Assembly (NCBI RefSeq): GCF_000718135.1
Contig: NZ_JOEM01000007.1
Location: forward strand, 398,831 to 462,830
Length of the DNA stretch: 64,000 nt
Origin: Streptomyces cyaneofuscatus
Lineage (GTDB): Bacteria; Actinomycetota; Actinomycetes; Streptomycetales; Streptomycetaceae
Direction of reading: 5' to 3'
Shown: one piece after another, positions 1 through 8,085 of the stretch
Numbering within the stretch: position 1 is the stretch's first letter
How the letters are laid out: each line of letters begins with the position of its first letter
Translations under genes and position numbers: made by a program
Notes under the pieces: model-generated
The model's input: the letters and a program-made list of their open reading frames with translations, nothing else
Databases searched by the model: none
What the model was told of the DNA's origin: nothing

Positions 1-510
1 TGGCTGCGCGACAACGGCTTCCCCGACCTGCGCACGGCGAGCGTCGTCAACGAAGGGGAGGGCGACTACCTGCTCGTGGGCGACCTCCTGCTCGCCGGTA
101 CGGGGTTCCGCAGCGATCCCCGCTCCCACGACGAGGCCCAGGAGTTCTTCGGCCGCCCGGTGATCGGGCTGACCCTGGTGGACCCCGACTACTACCACCT
201 GGACACGGCGCTCACCGTGCTGGACGAGAAGACGATCGCTTACTACCCGGAGGCCTTCTCCCCCGGCAGCCTCGCCGTGCTGCGACGCCTCTTCCCGGAC
301 GCCGTGCTCGCCTCGGCGCAGGACGCGGCGGTGTTCGGGCTGAACGCCACGTCGGACGGGCTGAACGTAGTCCTGCCGCAGAACGCCACGGGTCTCGCGG
401 GGCAGCTCCGTGACCGCGGCTTCCGCCCGGTCGGTGTGGACCTGTCCGAGCTCCTCAAGGCGGGCGGCAGCGTGAAGTGCTGCACGCTGGAGCTCCGGCC
501 GGCACGCTGA
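1..510 (+). CDS. Dimethylarginine dimethylaminohydrolase-like amidinotransferase-fold protein (5' truncated by window edge)
   Basis: The reading frame is open from base 1, so the N-terminus lies outside the window; about 169 residues are visible. Motifs of the guanidino-modifying superfamily (DDAH, arginine deiminase, amidinotransferase) are present: an acidic NEGEGD segment about 17 residues in, the YYHLDTAL motif with the catalytic His, and a C-terminal GGSVKCCTLEL segment with the nucleophilic Cys. Family members hydrolyse methylarginines or related guanidino compounds to citrulline-type products in the cytosol. All three catalytic elements are there, so the gene looks functional. A strong hairpin follows 13 bases after the stop. 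Arginine deiminase-like activity cannot be excluded without the N-terminus. Confidence 0.8.
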   Translation, partial: WLRDNGFPDLRTASVVNEGEGDYLLVGDLLLAGTGFRSDPRSHDEAQEFFGRPVIGLTLVDPDYYHLDTALTVLDEKTIAYYPEAFSPGSLAVLRRLFPDAVLASAQDAAVFGLNATSDGLNVVLPQNATGLAGQLRDRGFRPVGVDLSELLKAGGSVKCCTLELRPAR

Positions 511-522
511 CCTACCGCTCCT

Positions 523-561
523 GGTGCCCCCGCCCGGGTCGACGACCCGGGCGGGGGCACC
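523..561 (+). terminator. Intrinsic terminator-type hairpin
   Basis: A perfect 18-bp GC-rich stem (523-540 paired with 544-561) with a 3-nt loop lies directly after the stop of the DDAH-like gene. There is no U tract, as is common in Streptomyces. Confidence 0.75.
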
Positions 562-662
562 GTGGTCCCGGCGGCTCGGCACCTGCCTGCGGACGACCCG
601 CCCGGTGACGGCCGCTCAGGTAGCATCGAGCGCGCCAGACATGCGCCGTGGGGGGAGCGGAG

Positions 663-2366
663 ATGGTCGCGAAGTACGTCGTCTCACCGCGCGGCGGTCG
701 CGGCGTCCACGCCGACATCACCTCCGCGCTCCTGGCGGCGGCCCGGCGGGGCCGGGCGGCGCTGATCGAGATCGCGCCCGGACGGTACGAGGAAGCCCTC
801 ACCGTACGGGGAGAGGTCCGGCTCGTCGCGGCGGAGGCGCCCGGCTCGGTGGTGGTGGGCCAGGCGCGCGGGACCGCCCTCGACGCGTACGGAACGGTCG
901 GTGTCGACGGCCTCGTCCTGACCGGCCGCGACGCCGACACCGTCGCCTGCCATGCGGGGACGCTCACCCTCGACCGGGTCGAGATCCGCGCGTACAACGG
1001 GGTCGGTGTGCACGCCAGGCCCAACACTTCGCTCACGCTGCGGGACAGCGTGGTGCTGCACGGCCGGACCCTCTTCAGCGGGGCCCGCGGGCTCGTGGAG
1101 CGGTGCCGGTTCACCGATGCCACCGACAACGCGATCGCCGTGATCGAAGGCGCCGACGTCACGGTCCGGGACAGCCGTGTCGAGGGCAGCCGCATCCACG
1201 GCGTACGCGTCACTGGTGCGCGGGCCGAGGTCACCGGATGCGAGCTGACCGGCACCGGTCTCGCGGCCGTCGTCGCGGACACGCAGGCGGAGCTCAGGGT
1301 GGCCGGCTGCGCCATCGAGGCCGTGCACGCCGAGGGAATCTGCTTCATGGAGCAGTCCAGAGGTTCCGTGGACAGCACGCGCGTCACCGACGCCCAGCAC
1401 GGGATCGCGGTCATGACCGGCGCCGACCCGGTGGTGCGCGGATGCACCTTCGCCCGGTGCCGGGACACCGGCATCAACGTCGGGTCGGCGGGCCGCGGCC
1501 GGTTCGAGGAGTGCACGGTCCTCGACGCGGGGAACGCCGCGGTGCTCTCCACGGAGGGCGGCTCTCCGGAGGTCGACGGCTGCCGCGTCTCGGGCGGCAA
1601 CGTGGGGATCGCCATCACCGAAGCGGCCAGAGGCCGTTTCACCCGCGTCGCGATCGAGGATCTGACGAGCGTCGCCCTGCGGGTCAAGAACGGGAGCACC
1701 GCCGTCTTCGAGCACGTGCGGGTCGAACGCTGCCCCTCGCAGGTGCAGACCTTGGGGAACGCGGGCACCACGGCCGACATCACCGACGCGGTGTTCCGGG
1801 ACTTCGACATGTCCGCCGTCGAGGTGCTGGGCCAGTCGCGGGTCAGGCTCACCGACGTGTCCGCCGAGCGGGGAACGCTGGGCTTCGGCGTGGGCGAGGA
1901 GGCTCAACTGCTCGTGCGGGACTGCACGATCGAGGCGGTGAGCAGGTGGGGGGTGAGCGCCTTCGGCAAGAGCAGGCTCGTCGCGAGGAACCTCACCGTG
2001 TCCGGCGCCGGCACCGCCGGGCTCAGCGGCCGTGGTTCCGCCTATCTGGACGTCACGGACAGCGAGTTCACCGACTGCGCGGTCGTGGGGGTGAGCCTGC
2101 GGGAGCGGTGCGGCGGACGGCTGGTGGGCTGCACCGTGGCGGGAGAGGGGGGTGACGCGGTGCGGCACAACGGACTGGTGGAGCTGGTCTCCCTCCGTAC
2201 GTCGCTGCCGGTGGTGGAGAGCGCGGAGCCGGCCGAACCGCCCCCGACCATCATCAACAATTTCAACGCGCCGGTGTTCAACGACGAGGTCCACGGCGTC
2301 CAGCTGGCCTGGAACAACACGACGGCCATCCAGCAGCAGACCGGAGAGGGCGGTACCCCCGCATGA
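663..2366 (+). CDS. Right-handed parallel beta-helix repeat protein with C-terminal amyloid-like motif
   Basis: 567 residues. ATG 663 follows GGGAG with about 5 nt spacing; an in-frame GTG at 648 overlaps that ribosome binding site and is less likely. After a short N-terminal region (residues 1-60), the body is made of roughly 22-residue repeats with Asp/Thr/Val/Gly and Cys ladders typical of pectate-lyase-like beta-helices (periodic patterns such as VERCRFTDATDNAIAV). There is no signal peptide, so it is probably cytosolic. The C-terminus is different: an Asn/Gln-rich tail with the motif PVFNDEVHGVQLAWNN at nt 2271-2318, closely matched near the N-terminus of the next protein. The stop overlaps the next start (ATGA). 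No catalytic function can be assigned; a ligand- or polymer-recognising sensor scaffold is my inference. Confidence 0.75.
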   Translation: MVAKYVVSPRGGRGVHADITSALLAAARRGRAALIEIAPGRYEEALTVRGEVRLVAAEAPGSVVVGQARGTALDAYGTVGVDGLVLTGRDADTVACHAGTLTLDRVEIRAYNGVGVHARPNTSLTLRDSVVLHGRTLFSGARGLVERCRFTDATDNAIAVIEGADVTVRDSRVEGSRIHGVRVTGARAEVTGCELTGTGLAAVVADTQAELRVAGCAIEAVHAEGICFMEQSRGSVDSTRVTDAQHGIAVMTGADPVVRGCTFARCRDTGINVGSAGRGRFEECTVLDAGNAAVLSTEGGSPEVDGCRVSGGNVGIAITEAARGRFTRVAIEDLTSVALRVKNGSTAVFEHVRVERCPSQVQTLGNAGTTADITDAVFRDFDMSAVEVLGQSRVRLTDVSAERGTLGFGVGEEAQLLVRDCTIEAVSRWGVSAFGKSRLVARNLTVSGAGTAGLSGRGSAYLDVTDSEFTDCAVVGVSLRERCGGRLVGCTVAGEGGDAVRHNGLVELVSLRTSLPVVESAEPAEPPPTIINNFNAPVFNDEVHGVQLAWNNTTAIQQQTGEGGTPA

Positions 2367-2770
2367 ACGACCCGCGGAATGTGCACAATCACGAGGGACC
2401 GGTGTTCAACGAGGCTTTCTCCGGTGCCCAGTTCGCCTGGAACAACCAGTCCGTCACGCAGAACCAGCAGAACAACAGCACGGTCGCCCCGGGGTTCGAG
2501 GCGCTCGCCGCACTGGTCGACGACCTGCTCCAACAGCTGCCCCGGGCGGGCCTCGCCGACCGCGACCGTGAGGACGTGGAGGCGGCGGCCGGCGAGGTCC
2601 GCGCGACGATCAGCGGGCCGGGCACCCCCGAGGAGGGCCGGGTCCGCCGCGCGCTGGCCATGCTCAAGGGGGTGCTGGCACCGGTCGCGACCGGAGTGGC
2701 GGCCGGTACGGCGGCGGGGGCGCAGCAATGGGCGCAGACGGCGATCGAGGGGCTGACCCGTATCGTCTGA
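2363..2770 (+). CDS. Small helical protein with N-terminal amyloid-like (BASS-like) motif
   Basis: 135 residues, translationally coupled to the beta-helix gene by ATGA. Residues 1-40 are Asn/Gln-rich and contain PVFNEAFSGAQFAWNN (nt 2399-2446), 10 of 16 positions identical to the C-terminal motif of the upstream protein. Residues 45-135 are predicted all-helical, with an Ala/Gly-rich segment (GVAAGTAAGAQQW) that looks like a glycine-zipper amphipathic helix. The arrangement, a short amyloid motif followed by a roughly 90-residue helical domain, resembles bacterial amyloid signalling sequence (BASS) effectors, whose helical domains are thought to be membrane-active. That role is inferred from architecture only; I do not recognise the family. 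Confidence 0.6.
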   Translation: MNDPRNVHNHEGPVFNEAFSGAQFAWNNQSVTQNQQNNSTVAPGFEALAALVDDLLQQLPRAGLADRDREDVEAAAGEVRATISGPGTPEEGRVRRALAMLKGVLAPVATGVAAGTAAGAQQWAQTAIEGLTRIV

Positions 2771-2815
2771 CCGCCTCGGTTCTCGACCTTGCGTCCTGCC
2801 GCCGCCGTAACAGGT

Positions 2816-3235
2816 TCACCCCTGGCCGATGTTGACCATCCAGGTGATCCCGAACCGGTCCACGAGGGCGCCCGCCTCATCACCCCATGGCTGCTTCTCC
2901 AGAGGCATGGTCACCGTGCCGCCCTCGGACAGCCGCTCGAAGCGGACGCGGAGTTCGTCGTCATCGCCGCCGAGGTAGACCGCGACACCGCTGCCGGGGC
3001 GGTACGGCACGCCTTTCGGCACGTCCCAGGCCATCACCGTGTAGCCGTCCGGGGTGTCCAGCCGGGCGTGCAGGACCTTGTCGGCGTCGAAGGCGTCCGC
3101 CGAGTCCGAGTTCGCCGGGCCGGAGTCCGTGGCCGTCGACACCTCCAGCTCGCCGCCGAAGACCTCCTGGTAGAACTTCATCGCCTGCCGCGCGTTCCCG
3201 TCGAAACTGATGTACGGGTTGAGTCGGGACCCCAT
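2816..3235 (-). CDS. VOC-superfamily (PhnB/glyoxalase-like) protein
   Basis: 139 residues, starting MGSRLNPYISF. The start at 3235 is chosen because AAGGAG lies 6 nt upstream; longer in-frame starts would include that site. The sequence has the PhnB-type VOC pattern: an N-terminal PYISFDGNARQAMKFYQEVF segment, an internal HARLDTPDGYTVMAWD strand and a C-terminal PWGDEAGALVDRFGITWMVN segment. Members of this subgroup are small cytosolic beta-alpha-beta proteins, often without full metal ligands, and the substrate is unknown. The divergent WYL regulator 102 bp away is a common partner and probably controls it. Confidence 0.85.
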   Translation of the reverse strand: MGSRLNPYISFDGNARQAMKFYQEVFGGELEVSTATDSGPANSDSADAFDADKVLHARLDTPDGYTVMAWDVPKGVPYRPGSGVAVYLGGDDDELRVRFERLSEGGTVTMPLEKQPWGDEAGALVDRFGITWMVNIGQG

Positions 3236-3337
3236 CCACTGCTCCTTCATATGGATGAACTGCCGCCTTCGGGCGACACCTTGAGCCTCGCAGCGCATCA
3301 CGACACCTCATGTCATGTATTGCCCTAGGGTTTTCCC

Positions 3338-4351
3338 ATGCGCGCCGATCGACTGGTCTCCCTGGTCCTGCTGCTGCGCCAGCGCGGTCGGCTCTCCGCG
3401 ACCGCGCTCGCCCGTGAGCTGGAGGTGTCCACGCGTACGGTGCTGCGCGACATCGAGGCGCTGTCCGCGGCCGGTGTCCCGGTGCACGCCGAACGCGGCC
3501 GGTACGGCGGCTTCGCACTGCTGCCCGGCTTCCGGACCGAGCTCACCGGGCTGAACCACGACGAGGCCCTCGCCCTGCTGGTCGCCGGATCGCGGCGCGG
3601 GGCGCAGGCGTTCGGCCTCGGCTCGGCGCTCGCCTCGGCGATGCTCAAGGTGGTCGACGCGCTGCCGGAGAGCCATCGGGACACCGCGGCCGGGGTCGCC
3701 GAGCGGCTGCTCATCGACCCCGAGACCGATCTCCTCGCGCGAAGGCTGGAGGGTGACGACGTACCCGACCCGATCGCGGGCGAGGTCCGGCGCGCGGTGT
3801 TCGCCGGGCGCAAGCTGCGCATCCGCTACGCGGCGGTGGGCCGGACCCCGCATTGGCGGACGGTCGACCCGATCGGTCTGGTCACCGTACGCGAGCAGGG
3901 CTACCTGCTGGCCACCAGGTCGGGTGAGGACCGCACGTACCGGCTCTCCCGGATCCTGGCCGCCGAGGAGCTCGCCGAACCCGCCGAGCGGTCGGAACGG
4001 GTCGACCTGGACCGGGCGTGGCAGGAACGCGGCACACGGTTCCGGACCGGTGGCGACCAGGTCACCGTGCTGGTACGGGTGGACCCGGCGCGCCGGGAGG
4101 AGCTGGTGGGCACGGCGCTGGCGGTCCTCGCGGAGGATGCGGAAGAGGCCGAAGAAGGCGAAGAGGGCGAGGAAGGCGCAGTGGACGGGTGGCTGCGGCT
4201 GGAGGTGACCTTCCAGGACGCGCGGCACGCCGAGTGGGTGCTCTGGAAGCTCGCCGCGGACGCGGAGGCCCTGTCCCCGCAGTGGTTGCGTACCGCACTG
4301 CACGAACGGGCCACCGCGCTCGCCGCCCGCTACGGGGCGTCCACCAGGTGA
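3338..4351 (+). CDS. YafY-type transcriptional regulator (HTH-11 plus WYL domain)
   Basis: 337 residues. The N-terminal winged helix-turn-helix is clear (LSATALARELEVSTRTVLRD, residues about 18-37), followed by the RGRYGGFALLPGF segment typical of YafY proteins. The WYL-type sensor region is around residues 150-225, where the signature reads QGYLLATRSG with Gly in place of the name-giving Trp. A Glu/Gly-rich run (EEAEEGEEGEEG) near residue 270 is a low-complexity insertion before the C-terminal domain. WYL domains bind nucleic-acid-derived or other small ligands. Transcribed divergently from the VOC gene, which is the likely target. Ligand unknown. Confidence 0.9.
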   Translation: MRADRLVSLVLLLRQRGRLSATALARELEVSTRTVLRDIEALSAAGVPVHAERGRYGGFALLPGFRTELTGLNHDEALALLVAGSRRGAQAFGLGSALASAMLKVVDALPESHRDTAAGVAERLLIDPETDLLARRLEGDDVPDPIAGEVRRAVFAGRKLRIRYAAVGRTPHWRTVDPIGLVTVREQGYLLATRSGEDRTYRLSRILAAEELAEPAERSERVDLDRAWQERGTRFRTGGDQVTVLVRVDPARREELVGTALAVLAEDAEEAEEGEEGEEGAVDGWLRLEVTFQDARHAEWVLWKLAADAEALSPQWLRTALHERATALAARYGASTR

Positions 4352-4523
4352 GGAACTTGCGGGGTACGCGGATGGGCCGCAGGCTGGAGTAGGCCGCCTG
4401 TCCCCTTGCGGGCCGGGCTGGGCAGAAACGACAAGGTCTCGCGGAAAAGCCATGGCCAGGACGTGACGGGGAAGGCGGCTGCCGAGCCTTCGGCGACACG
4501 CGGCCCCGGATCGAGGAGAGACG

Positions 4524-5450
4524 ATGCGAGACACCCCCGGCGGGCGCCTCACCCACCACGCCCGAGGCGCTCCCCTGCGCGGGCGGGTCGCGGTCGTCAC
4601 CGGCGCGGCGCGCGGCATCGGTGAAGCCCTCGCGCACAGCCTCTCCGAGGCCGGGATGCATGTGGCGCTGATCGGACGGGAGAGGGAGACCCTCCAGGTG
4701 GTCGCCGACTCCCTGCCCGGCCGGAGCATCTGCGTCGAGGCCGACGTCACCGACCGTGCGGCACTCACGGACGCCGCCCTTCGCGTGGAGACCGAACTCG
4801 GCCCGGCGAGCGTGGTCGTGGCCAACGCCGGCATCGCGGTGAGCGGTCCCTTCGACCGTACGGCCGCCGAGCTCTGGCAGCGGGTCATCGACGTCAACCT
4901 CACCGGCTCCGCCAACACCGTCCGCGCGTTCCTGCCCCAGCTCACGGCGGCCCACGGCTACTTCCTCCAGATCGCTTCCACCGCCGCGTTCGGCGCGGCG
5001 CCCATGATGAGCGCCTACTGCGCCTCCAAGGCGGGGGCGGAGTCGTTCGCCCTCGCGCTGCGCGGGGAGCTCGAACCGGACGGGGTCCAGGTCGGCATCG
5101 CGTACCTGCACTGGACCGGTACCGACATGCTCACCGGCATCGACGACCACCCCGTCCTGGAAGCCCTGCGACGCAACCAGCCCCGTCCCGCCCGCCGTGT
5201 GCACTCCCCCGACCAGGTCGCCCGGTGGCTGACCCAGGGCATCGCCCACCGTGCCCCGCACATCTACGCCCCGCCGTGGCTCCGCTGGTGCCAGCCACTG
5301 CGCCCGCTGTTTCCGGCGCTCGTCGCCCGGATCACCCGGCGCGAGCTACGGGACCGGCCCAGCGACAAGCTCTCCTCCCCCGTCGAGGTCCTCGGCGCCG
5401 GAGGCCGTGCCGACTGGAACTCCTACCAGGCCGCTCCACGCGACCGGTAG
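4524..5450 (+). CDS. Short-chain dehydrogenase/reductase
   Basis: 308 residues, ATG preceded by GGAGAG. Classical SDR motifs: TGAARGIG cofactor loop near residue 30, the NAG motif (VVANAGIAVSG) near residue 95, catalytic Ser in IASTAAFG and the YCASKAG active-site Tyr/Lys. The C-terminus is about 60 residues longer than the minimal SDR core and contains an Arg/Pro-rich stretch (APPWLRWCQPLRPLFPAL), as in membrane-associated SDRs of actinomycetes. It probably uses NADP(H), judged from the Arg after the Gly-rich loop; the substrate cannot be read. It converges on the FUSC gene, 45 bp apart, with no obvious operon partner. Confidence 0.9.
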   Translation: MRDTPGGRLTHHARGAPLRGRVAVVTGAARGIGEALAHSLSEAGMHVALIGRERETLQVVADSLPGRSICVEADVTDRAALTDAALRVETELGPASVVVANAGIAVSGPFDRTAAELWQRVIDVNLTGSANTVRAFLPQLTAAHGYFLQIASTAAFGAAPMMSAYCASKAGAESFALALRGELEPDGVQVGIAYLHWTGTDMLTGIDDHPVLEALRRNQPRPARRVHSPDQVARWLTQGIAHRAPHIYAPPWLRWCQPLRPLFPALVARITRRELRDRPSDKLSSPVEVLGAGGRADWNSYQAAPRDR

Positions 5451-5495
5451 GCCGACTCTCGGCCCGGCCGTGCCCGCCCCGGCGGCCGTACCCGC

Positions 5496-6728
5496 TCAGG
5501 CGGAATCGAGTTCGGTCACCAGCTGCCGTACTTCCAGCAGCAGTTCCCCTCCGACGGCCGCCGCCGTTCCTTCCTGCCGGTGGAAGGTCTCGGTGAGAGC
5601 GTCGAGGCCGGCGCGGGCCTCCCCGGTCACCGCGTCGCGGTCCTCGCGCGAGGTGTCCGGCTCGGAGGAGGTGAGCAGTTCCGTCTCCCGTACGCAGATG
5701 AGCGCGGCCTGGCCCAGCACGTCGGACAGCTGCCGGAAGAAGTCCGGTGACGGCCTGCTGAATTCCGAGTCCTCGCGGATCCCGGCGAGCGTGCGGGTGA
5801 CCGCCAGGACGCGGGTGCAGACACGGCCCCACCGCATGTCCTCGGCGAACGGCGGGGGCTTCGGTCCCGTGCGGCGCAGACGGCCTCCCGGGTTCCAGCG
5901 CGAACCCTCCATCGCCCAGCGGCGGGCGTCGCTCACATCCTGGAGCGAGACCGTCAGGCGGGTGGCCCTGAGGTGCCAGCCCTGGGCACCGTCCAGCCCG
6001 TCCCCCTCGCGCAGTCCGCCCGCCATGGCGTCCAGCAGGTCCGCCGCCTCCTGCGCGACCCGGCCGAGGCGGTCACGGACGCTGCGCAGGTGGACGGGTG
6101 GAAGGACGAGGGCGTTGACCAGCAGGCCGATCACCGCACCGATGAGGGTCTCCAGGAGCCGGTGCCCCACCGTGGAGGTGCTGGAGACTCCGGCGGTGAT
6201 CACGAAGAGGGCCGTGGTGGCACCGTAGATCCCCTGGGTTCCGAAGCGGCGGTAGTTGCCGAGCAGCATCATGAACGGGAGCGTGAGCAGCATGGCGGCC
6301 ATGCTCTGGTCCCGGGTGAGAGCCATCGCCCCGGACGCCCAGACGGTGCCGAGGGCGATGATGGCGAACTGCTGGGCTCCCGTACGCAGCGACTGGTAGA
6401 CCGTGCTGCCGACCATCGCGATCGCCGTCCACGGAGCCAGCAGCGCCATCGGGGCCTGGAACCACCATCCGCACAACGCCCACGCGAGTATCGCCGCCCC
6501 CGCTGCCTTGAGGGACTGGACGAGCGTGTCCCGCTCGGGTCCGGCCTCCTCGCGCGCGCTGCGGACGGACCGCCGCACCTCCGCCCACTCCTGGCCCACC
6601 CACTGCCGGGCGGCCGACCACCGCGTCCCCGTCCGTCTCAACCCGCCCTCTCCCTCGCCACGTTGCCGGTCGCACCCCCCTGGTGACGGGAGGGCCGCGC
6701 CTCCCGTACCCGTCCCCTTCGGACCCAC
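5496..6728 (-). CDS. FUSC-family (aromatic acid exporter-like) membrane protein
   Basis: 410 residues. GTG start at 6728 follows AAGGTGA with 6 nt spacing. A charged N-terminus (1-70) precedes a block of about six hydrophobic segments (residues about 70-215: AAGAAILAWALCGWWF, LLAPWTAIAMVGSTV, AMLLTLPFMMLLGNY, LIGAVIGLLVNALVLPP), then a long cytosolic helical domain to the C-terminus. This half-size FUSC layout is shared with aromatic-acid or fusaric-acid exporter-like proteins; the transported substrate is unknown. Divergent from the decayed permease at 6793. Confidence 0.8.
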   Translation of the reverse strand: MGPKGTGTGGAALPSPGGCDRQRGEGEGGLRRTGTRWSAARQWVGQEWAEVRRSVRSAREEAGPERDTLVQSLKAAGAAILAWALCGWWFQAPMALLAPWTAIAMVGSTVYQSLRTGAQQFAIIALGTVWASGAMALTRDQSMAAMLLTLPFMMLLGNYRRFGTQGIYGATTALFVITAGVSSTSTVGHRLLETLIGAVIGLLVNALVLPPVHLRSVRDRLGRVAQEAADLLDAMAGGLREGDGLDGAQGWHLRATRLTVSLQDVSDARRWAMEGSRWNPGGRLRRTGPKPPPFAEDMRWGRVCTRVLAVTRTLAGIREDSEFSRPSPDFFRQLSDVLGQAALICVRETELLTSSEPDTSREDRDAVTGEARAGLDALTETFHRQEGTAAAVGGELLLEVRQLVTELDSA

Positions 6729-6792
6729 GCGTCACCTTGCGTAGGCATGACCGGGCCGCACACCGGGCGCCGCGCCGGGTGTACGGAACCCC

Positions 6793-7844
6793 GTGAACCC
6801 TCCCCCCGTGAAGAACCGGCCAGCGGATCCCCCCGCACCGCTCAAAAGGGCATTGACCACCCCGTTGCTCTACTTCTTCATTCTGGGAGACGTCCTCGGA
6901 GCGGGCGTGTACGTCCTGGTGGGCCAGATCGCCGCCGAGTCCGGCGGCGCGGTGTGGGCACCCCTGCTCGCGGCCCTCTGCCTCGCTCTGCTGACGGCCG
7001 CCTCCTACGCGGAGCTGGTCACCAAATATCCGCGCGCGGGTGGCGCCTCGCACTACGCGACCCTGGCCTGCGGACCGTTCTTCGGATTCCTCGCCGGATT
7101 CTGCATGCTGGCGGCCGGCGTCGTGTCGGTGGCCGCCCTCGCCCGGGGGTTCGGCGGCGACTACCTGTCCGAGTTCGTCTCGCTCCCCGTGGTGCTGGTG
7201 ACGGTCGTCTTCCTCACCGCGCTGGCGCTGCTCAATGCGCGAGGGATCAGCGAGTCGACCCGGGCCAACGTCGTCGCCACGGTCATCGAGGTCGGCGGAC
7301 TGCTCGTGGTGATCGCTCTGGGCGCCTGGATCGTGCTGCGCGGCGACGGGGACACGGGAAGGCTCACGGAGCTGGGCACCCCGGCCAAGGGCCCGGTGGC
7401 GGCCTTGCTCGGTGGCGCGGTGCTCGCCTACTACTCGTTCGTCGGGTTCGAGACGTCCGTCAACGTGGCCGAGGAGACCCGTGACCCCCGTCGCTCGTAC
7501 CCCCGGGCGCTCTTCGGCGCGCTGCTCACCGCGGGGGCGGTGTATGCCCTGGTCGGAGTTGCCGCGACGGTGGCGGTGCCGACGGCGACCCTGACGGAGT
7601 CGAGCGGACCGCTCCTCGAAGTCGTCCGGGCGGCGGGAGGAGTCCCCACCGAGCTGTTCGGCGCCATCGCCCTGGTGGCCGTCGCGAACGGCGCGCTGCT
7701 GACGGGCATCATGTCCTCGCGCCTGGCCTACGGCATGGCGCCACCCAGATCGACCGTGATGTCTGGCTGAGAGGGCTCCTCGTGCTGGCCGTCGGCGCGG
7801 GACTGGGTGCCGTCGCCGCCGTACGGTCACGGCGCACGCCTTGA
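6793..7844 (+). pseudogene. APC-family amino acid permease, internally deleted and frameshifted
   Basis: The GTG-initiated frame encodes the first 9-10 membrane helices of an APC transporter (family signature GDVLGAGVYVLVGQIAAESG, later YYSFVGFETSVNVAEE) up to SSRLAYGMA, then stops at 7770. Full-length homologues continue here for roughly 100 residues. Immediately after the break another frame (7743-7844) reads TQIDRDVWLRGLL..., then a hydrophobic helix and an Arg-rich end, exactly what the C-terminus of such a permease looks like. I infer a deletion of about 100 codons plus a frameshift joining the middle to the tail. The 325-residue product would lack its last 2-4 helices and is probably inactive. 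Confidence 0.75.
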
Positions 7845-8053
7845 CCGGACCCCGTCGTCCCGGCCGAGCCCCGTCGTTCCCGTCGGGTTGTTCCGCCGGA
7901 ACGCTGGCCGTGGGGGGCTCGTCGGTGTCGAGGGCCTACTCGGTGACGATGCGGCTGGACAGGGCGCGTTGCAGTTGGGTCTTCTCCGACTGCTGAGGAG
8001 GCGCCCACCGAACCGGAGGACCACAGCTGTTCGGTGATCCGGCTTCACACGGG

Positions 8054-8077
8054 CCGCCGCCCCGGCCGGGGCGGCGG
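8054..8077 (-). terminator. Terminator-type palindrome after the desaturase gene
   Basis: A 24-bp perfect GC palindrome (CCGCCGCCCCGG and its complement) lies 9 bp downstream of the desaturase stop. Confidence 0.6.
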
Positions 8078-8085
8078 AGCAGCGC

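Noticed and set aside
684..2294. Long minus-strand frame opposite the beta-helix gene
   Set aside because: Composition is Arg/Asp/Gly/Val-rich shadow sequence; the plus frame has regular repeats and a ribosome binding site.
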